From Ophiodon elongatus (taxonomy: Eukaryota; Chordata; Actinopteri; Perciformes; Hexagrammidae), in assembly GCA_016806645.1 (NCBI GenBank), contig JACSYO010000690.1, positions 771,001-835,000 on the forward strand: a DNA stretch of 64,000 bases. Direction: 5' to 3'. Of the stretch, positions 12,780-26,369 are shown piece after piece. How positions within the stretch are numbered: the stretch's first letter is position 1; each line of letters starts with the position of its first letter. Under the pieces are notes generated by a model. The model saw only the letters and a list, made by a program, of their open reading frames with translations. It did no database searches and was not told the origin of the DNA. The position numbers and the translations under genes are program-made.

Positions 12780-15697
12780 ATGCTTTGAAGCATTTTTTTT
12801 TTATTCAATACAGTAAAATACAAAATCATTAGCACATAAACACACAAGAACATTCTTTAAAAAAGTTTATTGGCTTTTAAAACCACTTTAAAAATCTCAC
12901 CAGTGAGTACTTTCCATTGAAAAAAGAAACAACGCAATTGCAATATTAACAAGCTACTGTACATTAAGCAGTACACCAGACAACACCACGGAGGAGGTTT
13001 TCTTTTTTTTTCTACTGGTAGAAATGGACAAGATAGTCAAACAGAGTTGGTTCTGGGTCAGTCAAAGGTAAAGAATCAGAGTCACTGCTTGATGGAGCTC
13101 CTGTACTCATGAAGAGGTGCGTTCCTTCATTCAAATTCAAATATCAGTGCCTTATTGTTTAAGAAAATTTTACGAGAAAATGTTAAATTTCTTCACAAAT
13201 GCATTTTGCAAAATAAGAATATGTAAAATCAACAGAAAACAGTCATCATGAACATAACATATAGAACAACATTAACTTAATAAACAGCACACAACAAAAG
13301 TAATCAAACTTATGAAACTAGCACTGCCAGTCTGGTTAACAGAACCTGCCCAAATCACAGAAGACAGTGGTTACCAAGAATACAAAGTACAACAGAAGTC
13401 ATCACACATGCGTGCGTACAATCATTTATCAACATAATGAGCATGTAGGTTTTAAAAGGTTGTTTAACTTTTTTCCCCCCTCAATGCTTTATATTCTCAT
13501 GTATGAGAATGAGTAAGAAATGTGTATCTCACTGAGATTAAAGCACATTTTGCTACAAGACAATTAGTCATTTTCTGACAGTTAATTTCCCTACTCATCT
13601 TGTCATAAAAAATATTTTTTTTCTTTTTTTTTTGTGGGCATCCATCATTACATTTGTCCATAAAGATGTGGCAAAGCAATGTGTCATAAAAATTTAGTGC
13701 AATAATGTGAACCTCCAAAGTTTGTTGAAACATGAGTAATTGTTATTTTTCTTTTCCAGTGTCTGCTGAAAGGCTTTGAGCACAATGTCTGTCACAGAGA
13801 TGTTTGCAACCAGCTAACAGTATCACAACTTTTTTTTCTCAATATACCATGCTATTGATCCTGCTCAAAGCACACATCACTTCTGCAACTGCAGATACCT
13901 ATTATCTTTGAATAGAAAAAAAGTAAAAGAAAATCAGCAAGCGAGACCAGACAGCATTACTTTTACGACACACTGAGCCAGAAATGTAACACACAACATA
14001 CAGTATCTTGCCGACTATAGATCTGTTAAGCTTTTTTTTCTCTTTTGAATGGCACATACTTAGCTAGAATAATGGCCATAATATAGTGTCTTGATACATC
14101 AAATCTCTATGTATCTATCCTATTTACAGATGGAGCTTAAACATGACTTATACAACATTGACAATAGCCAAAAACTCAAGCAAGCATCCTACTGTATCAC
14201 ATAGCCTACCTGGCTAGCAGTGATGTTTCAACATGCTCTCAGGTCCATGGTTACCTATAAAACATAGGACAGTGACCGTTTTCACAAATTTACATACTGT
14301 ACATAAGATTTACGCAACTCAACCCTTTTCTTCAAATGCAATAAAACTCTTATATCTCCGAGGTCGCCCTGTTTTTTGTTGCTGTTAATGTCTACGAGGA
14401 GTGTCTATGTGTAATAATCTCTTATGTTATTTAAACAGATCATCTTTGGTATGGAAATAAGGCTGGATTTTCCACAAACATAATTTCATTTCCTTTTGAT
14501 CCCAAGATGACATCAAAACATAAATGTCAGCCTCTAGCTTTCTATGTAACTAAGCCTTCTCCATACCATTGATATTCTTGTCCAAGCTGGGAGTATAGCA
14601 TGCCAAAAAAAATCTCATGACTTAAAGTGTGCCTGCCATGTTTTATGGACAGCATATCAAATTCCTCTAAATCCATTACTGATAAGGGCACACACAGTGT
14701 AGTTTTTAGCCTATACAATACGCATCTATATTGTAACACTGCAAATCAAAAATAATAAGAAATAGTACTGAAAACATCAGAGTAACAGCTGCCTTGATAT
14801 GATGAAGCTCTGGATGGTTCTGAAGAGTCTTAACATTATACTATATACAGTCTCTCTACAGATGGCATAAGGCCTTGGACTTTGGGAATAAGGCAGCCAG
14901 TTGTTGATTCCTTTCGATGTATAGTCCACAAAGTGGCCTGAATTCCCATCTTCTCCCTCCTGATTCATCTACTCCCTTTATAAGATATTAAACAGTACAA
15001 GAAGTATAGGCTTTGAGAAAATTTCACTCTTGGACAATGCTCAGATGTGAATCAGTTTTCCACTGATTTGGTATATGATAAAAGTATAAAGATTATGTCT
15101 TAAATTCAGCACCTGGCAGCATAAGATGCTACCCTTTTTTAATATTCAGATATGGCAGGCAAATGTACTACAACTATTATGTGCATATACTACAATCCCA
15201 ATATTGTCTCCATTTGGTTGAACTTGAGCCGCACACACTGAAAATAGTATACAACAGCATACGTTTTTGGTCTTTTGTGCCAAATTTCCTGTCCATCTCT
15301 TTCTTTCATTAAGTGTCCGTTGAATACAAATATTGCATTATTGATTGGTTATAACAAGGAAGATTATGTTTCTCTTAATGGTCATACCATACAAACCTGC
15401 ACTTTGTAAGTGCATGCTGCCACCAAGTACTCACACCTTTTTACTTGAAATGCTTACATTTCTAATTTCAGATGAGGGAGAAAAGTGGTTAAGTACTGAA
15501 TCTCTGGGTGACAAATGAAAAAGGAGAGAAGTAACTAAACGTCAGTAGGAGTGATTTTCTGGTAAGCCTGGCACTTTTAACAGAACGAATGGCAAAGTCC
15601 AGACAAATCCCAACAAACTATAGTTTAAAAACAGATAAACTACATACGCACCAAACAAACAACAGAGAACAGAAATCATACAGAGTAAAAGATGACT
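12780..15697 (-). other. rfx7: rfx7 3' untranslated region
   Basis: About 2.9 kb of AT-rich sequence with no exon-like frame follows the rfx7 stop codon. Minus-strand AATAAA signals are at 12871-12866 and 12805-12800, so cleavage is probably near 12780. Its end is inferred from these signals; a nearer polyadenylation site may also be used. Confidence 0.6.
12800..12805 (-). terminator. rfx7: probable rfx7 polyadenylation signal AATAAA
   Basis: AATAAA on the minus strand (TTTATT on plus); a second copy is at 12866-12871. Both follow the rfx7 coding region in the right orientation. Confidence 0.5.
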
Positions 15698-16829
15698 TTA
15701 GCCCAGCATCTCTACTGTAGTAGGCTGGTCTTTGCTTTCTAGCCAGTCAAAAGAGTTCACAGTATCACTGCATATTTGCTGAAAAAGCGGGTCGTTCTTC
15801 AGTTCTTCCAGTGTTGAGTCTTCATATTGTTCCTGCTGTTGATTAGGATCAAACAGCAGATTGGTGTCCAACGTGTTAAGGTCAGTGATGCTACTGGACA
15901 GATCTGAGGTCAGTCTGATGTCGTTTGAAAAGTCAGATGCCACAGCGTTGAGCTCGGAAGCTACCTGACCCACCAACTGGGAACTGGGGTTGAGGCCATC
16001 GTCCCCCAACAAGTCCTTGACGGTGTTGTTGAAATCCAGCTGTTGTTGCTCGTCCTCTGCCTCCTGCTGCTGTGTGCTCTGGAGGAGGAGCTGTGGTTGT
16101 GTCTGCACAGGATTCTCCTGGAGCTGCTGCTGCTGGTCTTGGTCACCAGGACCCGCTTGTGCTTGGCTCTCCCCGGTGGAGAAACTCACCTGTTCTCTAC
16201 TGCTAGTGGTGAGGTAGCCATGCTGCTGGAGCTCAAAGGCAGCAGGGCTGGAGCTAACAGGCAGCTGAGTCTGGTGAGCAGTTCCTCCAGCAAAGCTAGG
16301 AGTGGTCTCCAGGATCTGTGTGAGGTTCATGCGGGCCGTGTAGTTAGATGCGAGGTTGTTTATGCCCAGGCCACGGACAGAATCATCCCCATCAGCTTCC
16401 ATCTTGCTGAGAAGAACATTGGTGATTTTGGCGGAGTTACTCTGACCCTGCACAGGCATCATCTCACTCTGCATCATGATGTTCAGGGGCACCGATTGGC
16501 TACGCTGAACCATGCTGTGCACAGAGCCGACCGTCTGGCTGTTGGACAGGATGCTGAGCACCTCAGAGGTGATGGGGGAGTTAAAGGGTGAAACCACAAC
16601 TCGGGTGGTGGTGGTGGTGGTCGTGGTTGCGGTTGCGGTGTTGGTTGCAGGGTTGGTGTTGCCACTGAAATTTCTCTGGCGCACTGCAGGACTGACACTG
16701 CGGCAACGGAAAGTGCTGGACGCAGATGAGGTTGATGCCTTGTTGTCCAACGGTGCAGGCACAGCAAAACTCTCCTGTTTAGTGGGAGTAGTTACACCGG
16801 TTACCAGCTGCTGCTGTTGCGGCTGCTGC

Positions 16830-16881
<52 letters not shown>

Positions 16882-19800
16882 GCTGCTGCTGCTGCACCGG
16901 GGATATGGGGGTCAAACGGCCAAAGTGAGCAGCATCCTGTCTCGACTGAGCTTGAAATGACTGGCCCGGAATTGCAAAGGCATGTGGCTTACGAAACTGG
17001 TCATCTACCAGGTCTTGGTAGCTTGGCAGAATGCCAATGCTATGGTTAGGCAAAGGACCTGCAGAGTTGCTGTTGTAGCGGTTGTTGATCCACTCCAGTT
17101 TGGCCTTGTCAGGATGTGTCGCCATTGGCCTTTGCATGGGCTTAACAGGGCTGCTGGACACAATACTGGCATCATGATACCCTGTGATGCTCGAGTTGAT
17201 CGGAGTGAACGCAAAAGGGTTCCTGCACTCCACTGGGCTTGGGGGGACGCTGCTGCTGCAGTTGGACAGTGGTGTGCTGATGGGGGTGTGGCGACCCATG
17301 GGCCCATCCACAGGGGTGATGGGAGCCATGCGGGAACAGGGGCTCTCTCTCGTCAGGCTGTGCCCAAGCGTCATTTCAGAGGTGGGGGTGGGTGTCGGAG
17401 TTGGAGTCGGTGTTGGAGTGGGAGTTTGGACAGGAGTGGTGCTGCTGTGGGCAGAGTGGAAGAAAGCGGTGCCGGCCTGGTGAGCATTTATGATAGAGCC
17501 TTGACTGCTGGCTGACTGGCCTTGTATTGACACATCCACACAGCTACCAAACAGACCCTTCAGCTTCATCTGCTCTTCCATTTGCACTAGCTCCTCCACA
17601 ATACTGTCCTGGGTCATGTCATCATCATTGAAGGGGAAGTAGTCCATGTTGGGCTGAGATCCTGCAAAGTCAACCATTTCCTGCGCGAGGCTGAGCTGGC
17701 CTGAGGCCTCGGGGGGTTGAGCTATAATGGAAAGTTGGTCAGAAGGGGCTTGTTTGTGTTCTGCTGGTATCTGCTGCGCAAACGCCTGCTTCCGAAGCTC
17801 ATCAAGCTGTCCCTCCTCCCATATTGTGCTCTTTAAGTCTCTCATCACAGAGGCTTCGTGTGCTCCTGAGTTGGCTGGTATGGTGAGAGGGTCCCTGGTG
17901 ATCTGCCTTAGCAACACCTGATCCGGCGTGTTGTTTCCAGCTGCTGTTGTATCAGTGCTGAGAGAACGGTCTTCACGTTTCATCAGCAAGGCCTGGGGTT
18001 TGATAATAGTCTGGGAGCCCGTATTGTGTGTGATGGGAGAGTCAGAGAGAGCAAGGATCTGTGTGGGCCCTATGGAGGTGTGTTTCACAGTCACTTTGCA
18101 GGGAGCACTCTCTGGTCTGGCAGGGGTTCCCGGTCTCGGGATCCTCTTCAATGCAGCACTGAATCCAGGTTTGGGATGGTCAATTAAAGCCAGTGGCTGC
18201 TGGGAAATGAACACCCTCTTCACAGGAATGACATGGGACTCCCCAACTGTGCCTGTGCGCTTTCTTGGGCTCTTGACATCTAGGCAGTGATCTTTCGATG
18301 TTGGCGTAAGAGCAGAGGAGCCATTGGATGATAAGTTGGAGTTGTGATTATCAACAGTCAAGTACAAAGTACCGCCATGGCAGTTAATGCTATTGCTGTC
18401 CTGAGTCCCAACTACAGCTATCGAGGTGGGAGGGGATGTTGGGTCAATTTTTATTCTTGACCCTTTGTCGGGTCCAGGAGAACACTTAATCAGGAAGCTT
18501 GGCTCACTGGCAGCCCTGAATTTAGCCATTCTCTCCTCTTTTATCCCAACAGCAGTTTTCTCTGTGCCATGGCCGTGGTTATTGTCATTTCCAGCTTCAG
18601 ACACCAGTTTGATGTCCGTGGAGTGGATTGTGGTGGAGACTAGGGCACTGGGTCTGATTGCAGAAGGGGCAAATGAGCTCCCGCCATGTTGATGATGTGA
18701 CTCGTCCAGAGTGGCTATGGTATTCACACCCGCCGAGGCAGGACGCACGGTTGTGGTGCTGCTGCTGGGAGCCAGAGCAATGGCCGTCATCTTCACCACG
18801 TTAACGGAGCTGACGTGGGGAGTTGGCATCACAGTTTTTATGGGGCTGTTGGTGATGAGCAGGGTGGGAGGTGAGCGCAGCGTGATGGCACTGGTGGCAG
18901 AGGGCTTGGGCAGAATTTGTGCGTACCGTGTACCATGTCGTGCCAGCCGGTCACTCACAGGACTGGCTGATATATTCTGGGGATGTTTGGGGGACTGTTT
19001 CAGAGACTGAGTGACCACTTGGAAGTTCACAGGCAACACTTTCCCTTCTGAAGTCCCCACAGGGCTGGGTGAGGTCATCAACTGCCTGCCTCGCTGTACC
19101 TGGGAGAAGAAATGCGAGAATATAAAACTACATTTAGGCACATTTGTTAATAACATATCTGAGCATAATTGGAGACAAAGATTCAGCCACATACCGTGAC
19201 TGGGCTGGGGACAGCTGCTACCACGATGCCTATGGTGGGCTGAGGGGAGAGCAGAGCAGGGCTGCCACAGGGGATGGTGGGGCCGGGAGTACTGGCCTCC
19301 GTTCTCTTGACCTGGGCCTCACTGGGCAGGGGGGAGTGGAGCTTCTGCTCCTGCTGCTTCTTCTGGATCTTGCGCTGCAGTTGCTGCTTTGCATCAATAG
19401 AGGGAGAAGGCAGGGTCTTCACCTGGGGCTGGAAAGAGTTCGCCTCAGCTGTTGGCACAAACGCAGAGGCTGGAGTTGGCGTCTTCATTCCTGTCGAGAG
19501 AAGAAAAAGGAAATCAAAGAATTATGATTAGTAAGGATACAGTGTAAGTGAGAGCAAAGCACGTCAAACCAGGTGCTGCCAATCAGGACAATTTAAGTAG
19601 TTCTGGACTTATTATGCACAGTATTATAAAGTACTTCAAACCTGCGACGGATTACATCGTTGTAATGCGTCATATTTATTTACAATGTCCGATGCTCTGT
19701 TATGTTGATCATGAGTGGCCAGGATTACTTTTGTTGCGCGTTACCCAACACAACAGTAAAATCACAACACCGGCAGAGGAGAGGACCTCTTTCTTTACCT

Positions 19801-22800
19801 GTGGGTGTTCCGGTCATAACAGTGAGTGCAGCCATGGACTTAGTACCAATGTAGTGGCTATTGAGCAGGAAGCGGGCCAGGTCCTCCACGTTGTCAAACT
19901 GACGACTCAGGACCTTTTGGGCCCACTCGCACACCAGTCCACAGGCTGCAGATCTCATTTCATCTTCGGCGCTCGGGGACTGGCCTGACGGCTCCATCAG
20001 CTCACACTGCAGTAGAGAGCAGCAGGTGGACGAGCGTCAGACAGTTTCACATGTAACTAGATATTTAGCTTAATGTCTTTTTTTTTTCCAGAGTAACTTA
20101 CCCCATCACCAGATTTCTGCAGATCCAGGTTGGGTAAGGACGGCATGTGAACAAAAGCTTTCTTCCTTAACCCGCTGTAACAGTATGTGAGAAGGAGTTA
20201 AGGCGTCTGAAACATAATGAATTGATCTGGAAACAGACAAACACCTCTTTTTCTTTTCAACCACAGGACAATGTGTTTGGCGCAGTGACACAACTGATAA
20301 CTATTAACACCAATTTTTAAAACTTAAAAAGGCACTCGTAGAAGAAATAAAATGATCTGCCTCTTCACATGGCACCACTACACGTCTGCAATCAACAAAC
20401 AGCATCGGACACATAAAAGCAGAGGAAGACTTTCTTGACAGGTTCATCAGAATTAAAGGATATTTGGATTTGCCCCTCATGCCCAGTCGCCGTGCCTTCA
20501 TGTTAGGAAAGACATTCTTCATGATCTTTCCGAAGTCTGCTGCACTCAGTGGATTGTAGCCGAGATTGTCACAATAGCTCCTGCGAAAGAAGAGAATCAT
20601 CCATAAGATTAAAAGAGAAATACATACTGTTGTTACGCTTCCTTTTCCCGTGCCCCTCTCCGTGTCTGTGCCACTCACTTGTATTCATCATACACCTCTT
20701 GCTTTGGGAGGGAAGTCTCTGGGTGCTCTTCTAGGTGATTCCGTATCCAGTTGAAAGCGTACATCTGTTGAGTACGGCTTGACGACATGGAACTCTGATC
20801 ACTGAAATTAGTGCAGAAGAACAATAAATCTGGTGAGGCAGTGTCCTCGATTTGTATGCACCATTTCTTGTTAATACAGAAACTTTAATACCATAATCCA
20901 GGAGTGGAGGACCCCCTCTCATTCTCAGTCCAAATGGGTAGAATTGGGGGGTTGGTGTGATGAATAGATATGGGGAAACAAATGAAACACAGACAGCTAG
21001 GTATAGCAAGAATCTACAAAGTGGTTTGCTTCATAATGATAATCAATCATACAGCTGAAAGATTTATGATAATTTTATATAGAAATAAAAAAAAAAAAAC
21101 TCACCAGTGACCAAAAATGGCAAAAATTCAATGTGAAATTCAACTTTATTTTTAGGAGCTAGCAGCCTAAACCTTCTGCAAAGTAGGCAGCGGATACTGA
21201 CTTGAATTTTTGACAAGCAATGAAACAACAGTGGCAATAATGTAATGAGAGCCACAACAAAGCAGCCGTGTGTGTGTGAGACAAGAAAAGCCAAAGAGCA
21301 GAGTGGGAAAACTTAATTTAAGTGAGTGTGAGTGTGAGTATGAGAGTGTGTGAGTGTGTGTGTGTGTGTTTGACATACCTTTTGTCATTGCCACTGCTGG
21401 GACCAGAAGGCAACTTCAGGTAGAGGTAGAGTTTTTCGATGTCTGTAAACTTCTCAACATCTTGCTGTAAAAATGAAATGATCACAAAAGGAAAACACAT
21501 TATTTATATAAAACTAAGTCAAATCAGTTCCCGAAACAGAAACTACAAACGTATGCCTCATGAGTGGAATATGGATTAGAGAATGGAGACAGAAGATGAC
21601 ATTGATCAAAAGATTGTAAATCTTATTTCAGGCCTAATGGTTTTCACGACTGAACAAATAGATATATGTTTGCAAGACTTTTTTAATTTAACACTGATTT
21701 TTAAATGCTACAGGTAAGACGGTGACACACAACCTCCCTACGATTGATTCCACCCCGACTGCTTTTCCATTGGTTTCTAAGAATGGACTCATTTTACCCG
21801 TTTCCTTTCCTATTTGCCTCTTTGTTGCTAGGGGAACCAATACTTGAATGAATGAGGTGAGAGCTGTCACCCAATGAGCAGTGAATGAAAACGCTATTTA
21901 CTACACTCCATTGCTACGAGCACAGTGAATGAATTGAGTCCTGCTCTGCTTATAGAATACCACGGTTGAATCTTTTGGCAACTTCTCCTAAAAAATATTA
22001 TTGGATTTTCTGCGATCATTTTCACACCTGACAACAGATAACGTAGGAAACTTATTATTTATAAACTCACATGCTTTTAAATTTAGAAATTTGGTGGACT
22101 TTGAAAACGCTTAATTAATGGACTGAGTAAAAAATAAGATGCTTGCAGACGTATACAAAAACAAAGATGTTTTACAGTCAAAGAAGTTAATTTTGTGGAA
22201 TTGAAAATAAAAATAAAATGATTATCAAATATAAAACCGAGGTATGAACACTACTACTGTGTATATGGGGTATACGTACTAAACATGTATTTTGATTCCC
22301 TTTCATTTTCAGTGTATAATTAATGTAAAAAAGGCAGGTGTAGTAATAAGCTATAGATTCAGCCGACACCTTTTCAGATAATATAAACTTGCTTTGCTTG
22401 GTCACTTTTCCAAAAGTAATGACTAATCATTGTTTTTCATTTTTTTTAATGTGTATTTGAGTTGTATAAGTTGAAAACAAAACAAACTAAATTAAAACTT
22501 AGACGTTTGATTAACAATAATAAATTCAAAGTTACAAAATGACATCTCAGATACGCGAACCACCTGACGGCTACACTGCGCAAGCACCACCTGTATATTT
22601 AAGGATAATCACGGACTGAAGTGAGCTATTGCTTTTATAAAATAGTCATCAAGTTCGGCAATTTTAAAATTATAGACACATTCCAACTCGCATAGTTATT
22701 TTTATTGATAAATAATAAAGTTCACAATAAAATGGGCCCTCCTCGGCTGGCTGCCTGCACGTTCCGATGGTTGCTATGGACACTGGCAGCTAGCATATTT

Positions 22801-24686
22801 ATTTTGTTCCTCACAGGCGAGCGTTATATTGATTTCATATATTTGCTCTTTATCTACATTTACTTCTATGTTGCATGTCCGATCACACATGGGACAGTGT
22901 CTGACTTGTGGTGCTGAGGAGGCAGTGGTTGGTCTATTTGTGTATTTGTGCTGCCTTCCTGCTCGCGTGCATATTCTGGGCAACATTGTCAAACGTCCTC
23001 TTTCAGTACGTTAAGACTTAAGTTAAGATATGTTCAGCAATATAAACAGACCCGACATTTAAATCCCAGTGTCCAAGGCCATAATATTTTACCAATTAAT
23101 GTGCTTTGAAATGTTCCGATCCTTTTTTTTCTCGAAAATGTCATCAACACATGGAGGAAAAATGCCTCATTTTCTCAAAGGATGGAATTAAATTAACTTT
23201 TTTTTATTTTAGGCAATATGACTATATTGTGGGACAATGTGATAAAGTATTTAGATTCATCAGTTACTTAATTCACTGGATAAGTCAAAAACAGACAAAC
23301 AATTTTGCCAAAATCTATCTATATATACATCTTGATATAAAACAACATATATGGTGATAAAAGATTAATAAATTCCACCCACCCTTAAGTATTACTTTAA
23401 GATCTCGTACTATTTTGTCACCTCACCTTTACATTCTGTGGACATATTATTGTACAATATGGTGCTTCTGATATTTACCCCACAACCATATTTGGAAACA
23501 ATCCACATTTTATAGTCAGTTGTAAAGGAGGTCTTTTATTTGACCCAGTCTGACATGCTGTGTCCAACAGTGTCATTTGTAAGCCTCTAATGTGCTTAAA
23601 AAGGGACTAAATATGCTTTCTGAAATCTGTCAAACACCAGACAGACTTGTTGAAATTAAAATAGAAACTGTTAACGGCCTGTATTTTGTATTAGTAACAA
23701 CAAATAACAAAGCTTTCTCGTGTAGCTTTGATGTCACTGACATGGCTTTGTTGCTGAATACGAGATGTGGGCCACTTCACATTGTGAATCCACAACAAAA
23801 TGAGCTTAAATAGAAATCTTTTACATATACAGATGTGGCGGAGTACCAAAAAAAGTTGTTCCTTTGAATATTGCAAATAAAAAGATCTATGTGTATTTAC
23901 AGGATAATATAATGTACACTACTGTTACCATGATTAAAAAAAAACAATAAAACATAAGAATAATATCTATAAAAAAAAAAAGGACAACTAAGCATGAAAC
24001 ATAAATTATTTCTCAACTAAAGCTAAGCTGCACATCTGTTCTCATGATCCACCAATTAACTGTTACATGTGACTGACAATAAGGGGTCGGTAGAGTGTAA
24101 AGTAACAAACAACAAAGACTCGGCTCGTACAGGTAGAACGCTTCGTTATGGATACTCACCAATATGCTGTCCACTTTTGATTGTACAGATTTGCTGCAAT
24201 ACAAAAGAGAGCAAAAGTCAGATTTGTGAATAGATATGACTTGAATTAATATAACATTGATGCATGCAGGATTTTCCTGTTATTCAACTAACTTTGTTTT
24301 CATTCCCCATCGACCCGTTTTCTTTGTATGGCATGAAGTATGATAAGAAACTCAACATGAACAGTTGAGTCAGGCTATGTATTGATATTTATAATTTTTC
24401 ATTTATTACTGTAGTTTTTGAATATAATTTTTTGAATGTACTAAATTGAGACACACAAGCGGTCAGGTTGAAACAGGAGTGTGTGAACTGCCATCTTCAG
24501 GTCTCTCAACAGATGTTTTTGGGCTTCAGCTGGGTCATTCAAGGACATTAAGAGACTTGACCCAGAGCCACTCCAGCTTTGTTTTGGCTCTCTGATCCAG
24601 CTTGTTGCTGAATGGTAAACTGCAAGGCCAACGGGGTCTTGGTCACCTCCCTGACCATGACCCTTTTTGCCTTGAGTTGGATATCT

Positions 24687-24776
<90 letters not shown>

Positions 24777-26369
24777 TTTTAAATCATGCTGAGTAATTTT
24801 GATTTGGCAATGAAGTTCTATGCTGTGTCCTCATTCACTTCTCCCAATGGACCCTCAATAGTTTATTGTAGATTTTTGACAATTTATAAATTATCATCAT
24901 CACTTTGCGTCATCATTGGCAGGTGTGGTGTCGCACCACTGCATCTGTGAAATGCAGTGAATTGTGTTGTGGGATCCATGCCATGGACACTGCTTGATTG
25001 TTCCAAAGGCCTTTTTTACATCACATTTTATAACTTGTCATGGTAGTAAAAGCCCAGGAGTTAATAACAACATTAACAATGGCTCTATTCTAGTTTGGTG
25101 TCCTAGTAAGCCACGAGACTGTGACAGTGAACCAGCATGCACAATACCAGCACCCTGAAACTGAAGCAGCTAAATGGAATCCAGCCATCATTGTTATTAT
25201 AATTTACACCTGTGCTATTCCTACGGTGACGTGATGAAATGTCTTCTGCAAAAAATGCCTGTCGGTTCTTTTAGGCCATTTTATATTTTATACATTTCAA
25301 ATTCTGAATTTGAACATAAATAAGATGGTGTGGACAGTATATTTACTGCACCATATGGTTGATAGGAGGGTAATCGAGATTTCAGACACATCCCTAGAGG
25401 TTTCACAAAGATAATATCAAAGCAGGTGCACGAATGGATATGAAGCAGAGACTCTGAATATGTAAGTAAATGATCAATTTCACTTTTGAAAATTCACATG
25501 AATCTGCAAAAAGAAAAACCTCTAAAAACACGTTTCCCATTGTTTATTGTGGGTTATTGTGTAAGCACATAAAACCCATTTTAAATCACATGCATAAAGT
25601 GTGCAAAAACTGTGAATGGGGTTTCAATTCTCTCCAAAGCCACTGTACAGTACGTCACAACACCTGAGCAGGTACAGAGAATAAAACGTCAAGTTATTCA
25701 GTTGATTTTACTCAATCTACTGCACGACGATGAAAACGCACAGAAATAATTTTTTGGGGTTTTAATCGTTCCCAAAGCCACCGTAGAAACGACCCCATTG
25801 CCAGCGGAGTGGGTCGCACTGTGACCAGCAGCACTGCATCAGGGAGACCGTCTCCCCGTGCAGCGGCTCTGGTTTGACACCTGTCATCCTGAGCATCAGC
25901 CCCACCGGTGGGTTACCACCATCCATCACATGGCCTCCTCTGGCTCCATGCTGGTGATTACAGCCACTAAAACCCGCTGCAAATAACCAGGCGTGAACGT
26001 CCCCATTGATGCGCGGACGGCACGGCTTCCCAACGCCGGTGCTCCGTCTCCCGTTAAATGTCTCCGGTGCGCACGGGAGCACTCGTGTGTCGTCTGCAGC
26101 CGCTTTGTGCAGCACACCGCCCCCCTGCCGCCGCCCCCCGCCCCCCCCCTCCCATGCCTCTCCACGGCCAGATACGCTAATTACGAGGCTACCGCTAAAG
26201 GACAGTGTGGCTGCTCCGAGGATCGTTTTTCCATTTCTTACCAAATTGAATTCTTTATTTTGAACTGCAACGCGTTGGCCTCGGGCCCCTGGAGTCCTGG
26301 CACCAGCGCTGGAAGGGAGCCTAATCCCGAGGCAGGCTTCTGACCAGGTTGTTGTTGATCATCAGCCAT
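15698..26369 (-). CDS. rfx7: regulatory factor X 7 (RFX7 transcription factor), complete
   Basis: Ten coding exons: 26369-26242, 24193-24160, 21464-21379, 20801-20679, 20580-20464, 20186-20102, 20006-19799, 19490-19195 and 19099-15698 are nine coordinate blocks carrying all 4479 coding nt (1492 codons plus stop); an additional untranslated exon is possible upstream. RFX7 is a nuclear winged-helix factor binding X-box DNA. The DNA-binding domain spans about residues 92-172 (motifs FNWIRNHLEEHPETSLP, GYNPLSAADFGKIMKNVFPN, KYCYSGLRKK). It is followed by a long low-complexity regulatory region that ends in a conserved acidic block (DLNTLDTNLLFDP, LKNDPLFQQIC) and TVEMLG. The last exon alone gives 1133 codons. 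Start chosen: MADDQQQPG at 26369, aligning with the family N-terminus; an upstream in-frame ATG at 26441 is less likely. Oddities are an AT-AC intron between 20464 and 20186, and a 24-glutamine tract at residues 1095-1118. Length is close to human RFX7. Confidence 0.96.
16811..16894 (-). repeat. rfx7: polyglutamine-coding triplet repeat in rfx7
   Basis: CAG/CAA codons give Q24, then one proline, then Q4 (codons 1095-1123 of the predicted protein). The middle is nearly pure CAA, with CAG at both ends. From memory the human protein has no glutamine tract here. Two other low-complexity tracts in the same exon are a threonine-proline repeat near 17380-17440 and a threonine run near 16604-16630. 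Confidence 0.93.
20187..20463 (-). other. rfx7: U12-type AT-AC intron in the rfx7 DNA-binding domain
   Basis: Read on the minus strand, the intron begins ATATCCTTTAA and ends CTTCTCAC. These are the termini of a minor-spliceosome AT-AC intron. A branch-site match CCTTAACT lies at 20203-20196, with its A 11 bases from the acceptor. Only these borders give the expected peptide RGKSKYCYSGLRKK and keep the whole gene in frame. No usable GT donor follows the SK codons. The intron is 277 bases. Confidence 0.88.
21465..24159 (-). other. rfx7: rfx7 intron (2.7 kb) without other genes
   Basis: AT-rich intron between the 34-base exon and the 86-base exon. Small open frames occur, for example 23592-23813, but have no family resemblance or splice support. 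The following smaller intron holds a GT-rich tract at about 21321-21370. Confidence 0.6.
24688..24774. repeat. (CA)n microsatellite, about 43 units
   Basis: Uninterrupted CA dinucleotide run in rfx7 intron 1. Open frames across it (poly Cys-Val or His-Thr) are artefacts of the repeat. Confidence 0.97.

Larger units (their letters stand above)
10561..12780. other. intergenic region between rfx7 and prtg
   Basis: About 2.2 kb between the prtg promoter and the rfx7 3' end. No gene is visible. At 11280-11700 a moderately GC-rich block with several TAAT-type homeobox cores looks less random than its flanks. At 12230-12470 there is a block containing nuclear-receptor half-sites. A (TCAA)n tract lies at 12691-12718. 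Conservation with other fish cannot be judged here. Confidence 0.5.

Noticed and set aside
16512..16928. 138-codon plus-strand frame with a long polycysteine run, and other frames antisense to the rfx7 last exon (16043-16591, 16982-17515, 17928-18290)
   Set aside because: They are mirror images of the real rfx7 exon; the polycysteine is the CAA/CAG repeat read on the opposite strand.
24441..24796. Frames coding poly Cys-Val or His-Thr across CA/TG tracts (also at 28531, 29526, 33659, 35011, 35889, 37026)
   Set aside because: Stop-free translation of dinucleotide repeats.
25762..26244. 160-codon minus-strand frame directly after rfx7 exon 1
   Set aside because: It is intron read-through beyond a good donor at 26241, in a CpG island where stops are rare. 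Glycine-rich composition and no family resemblance.
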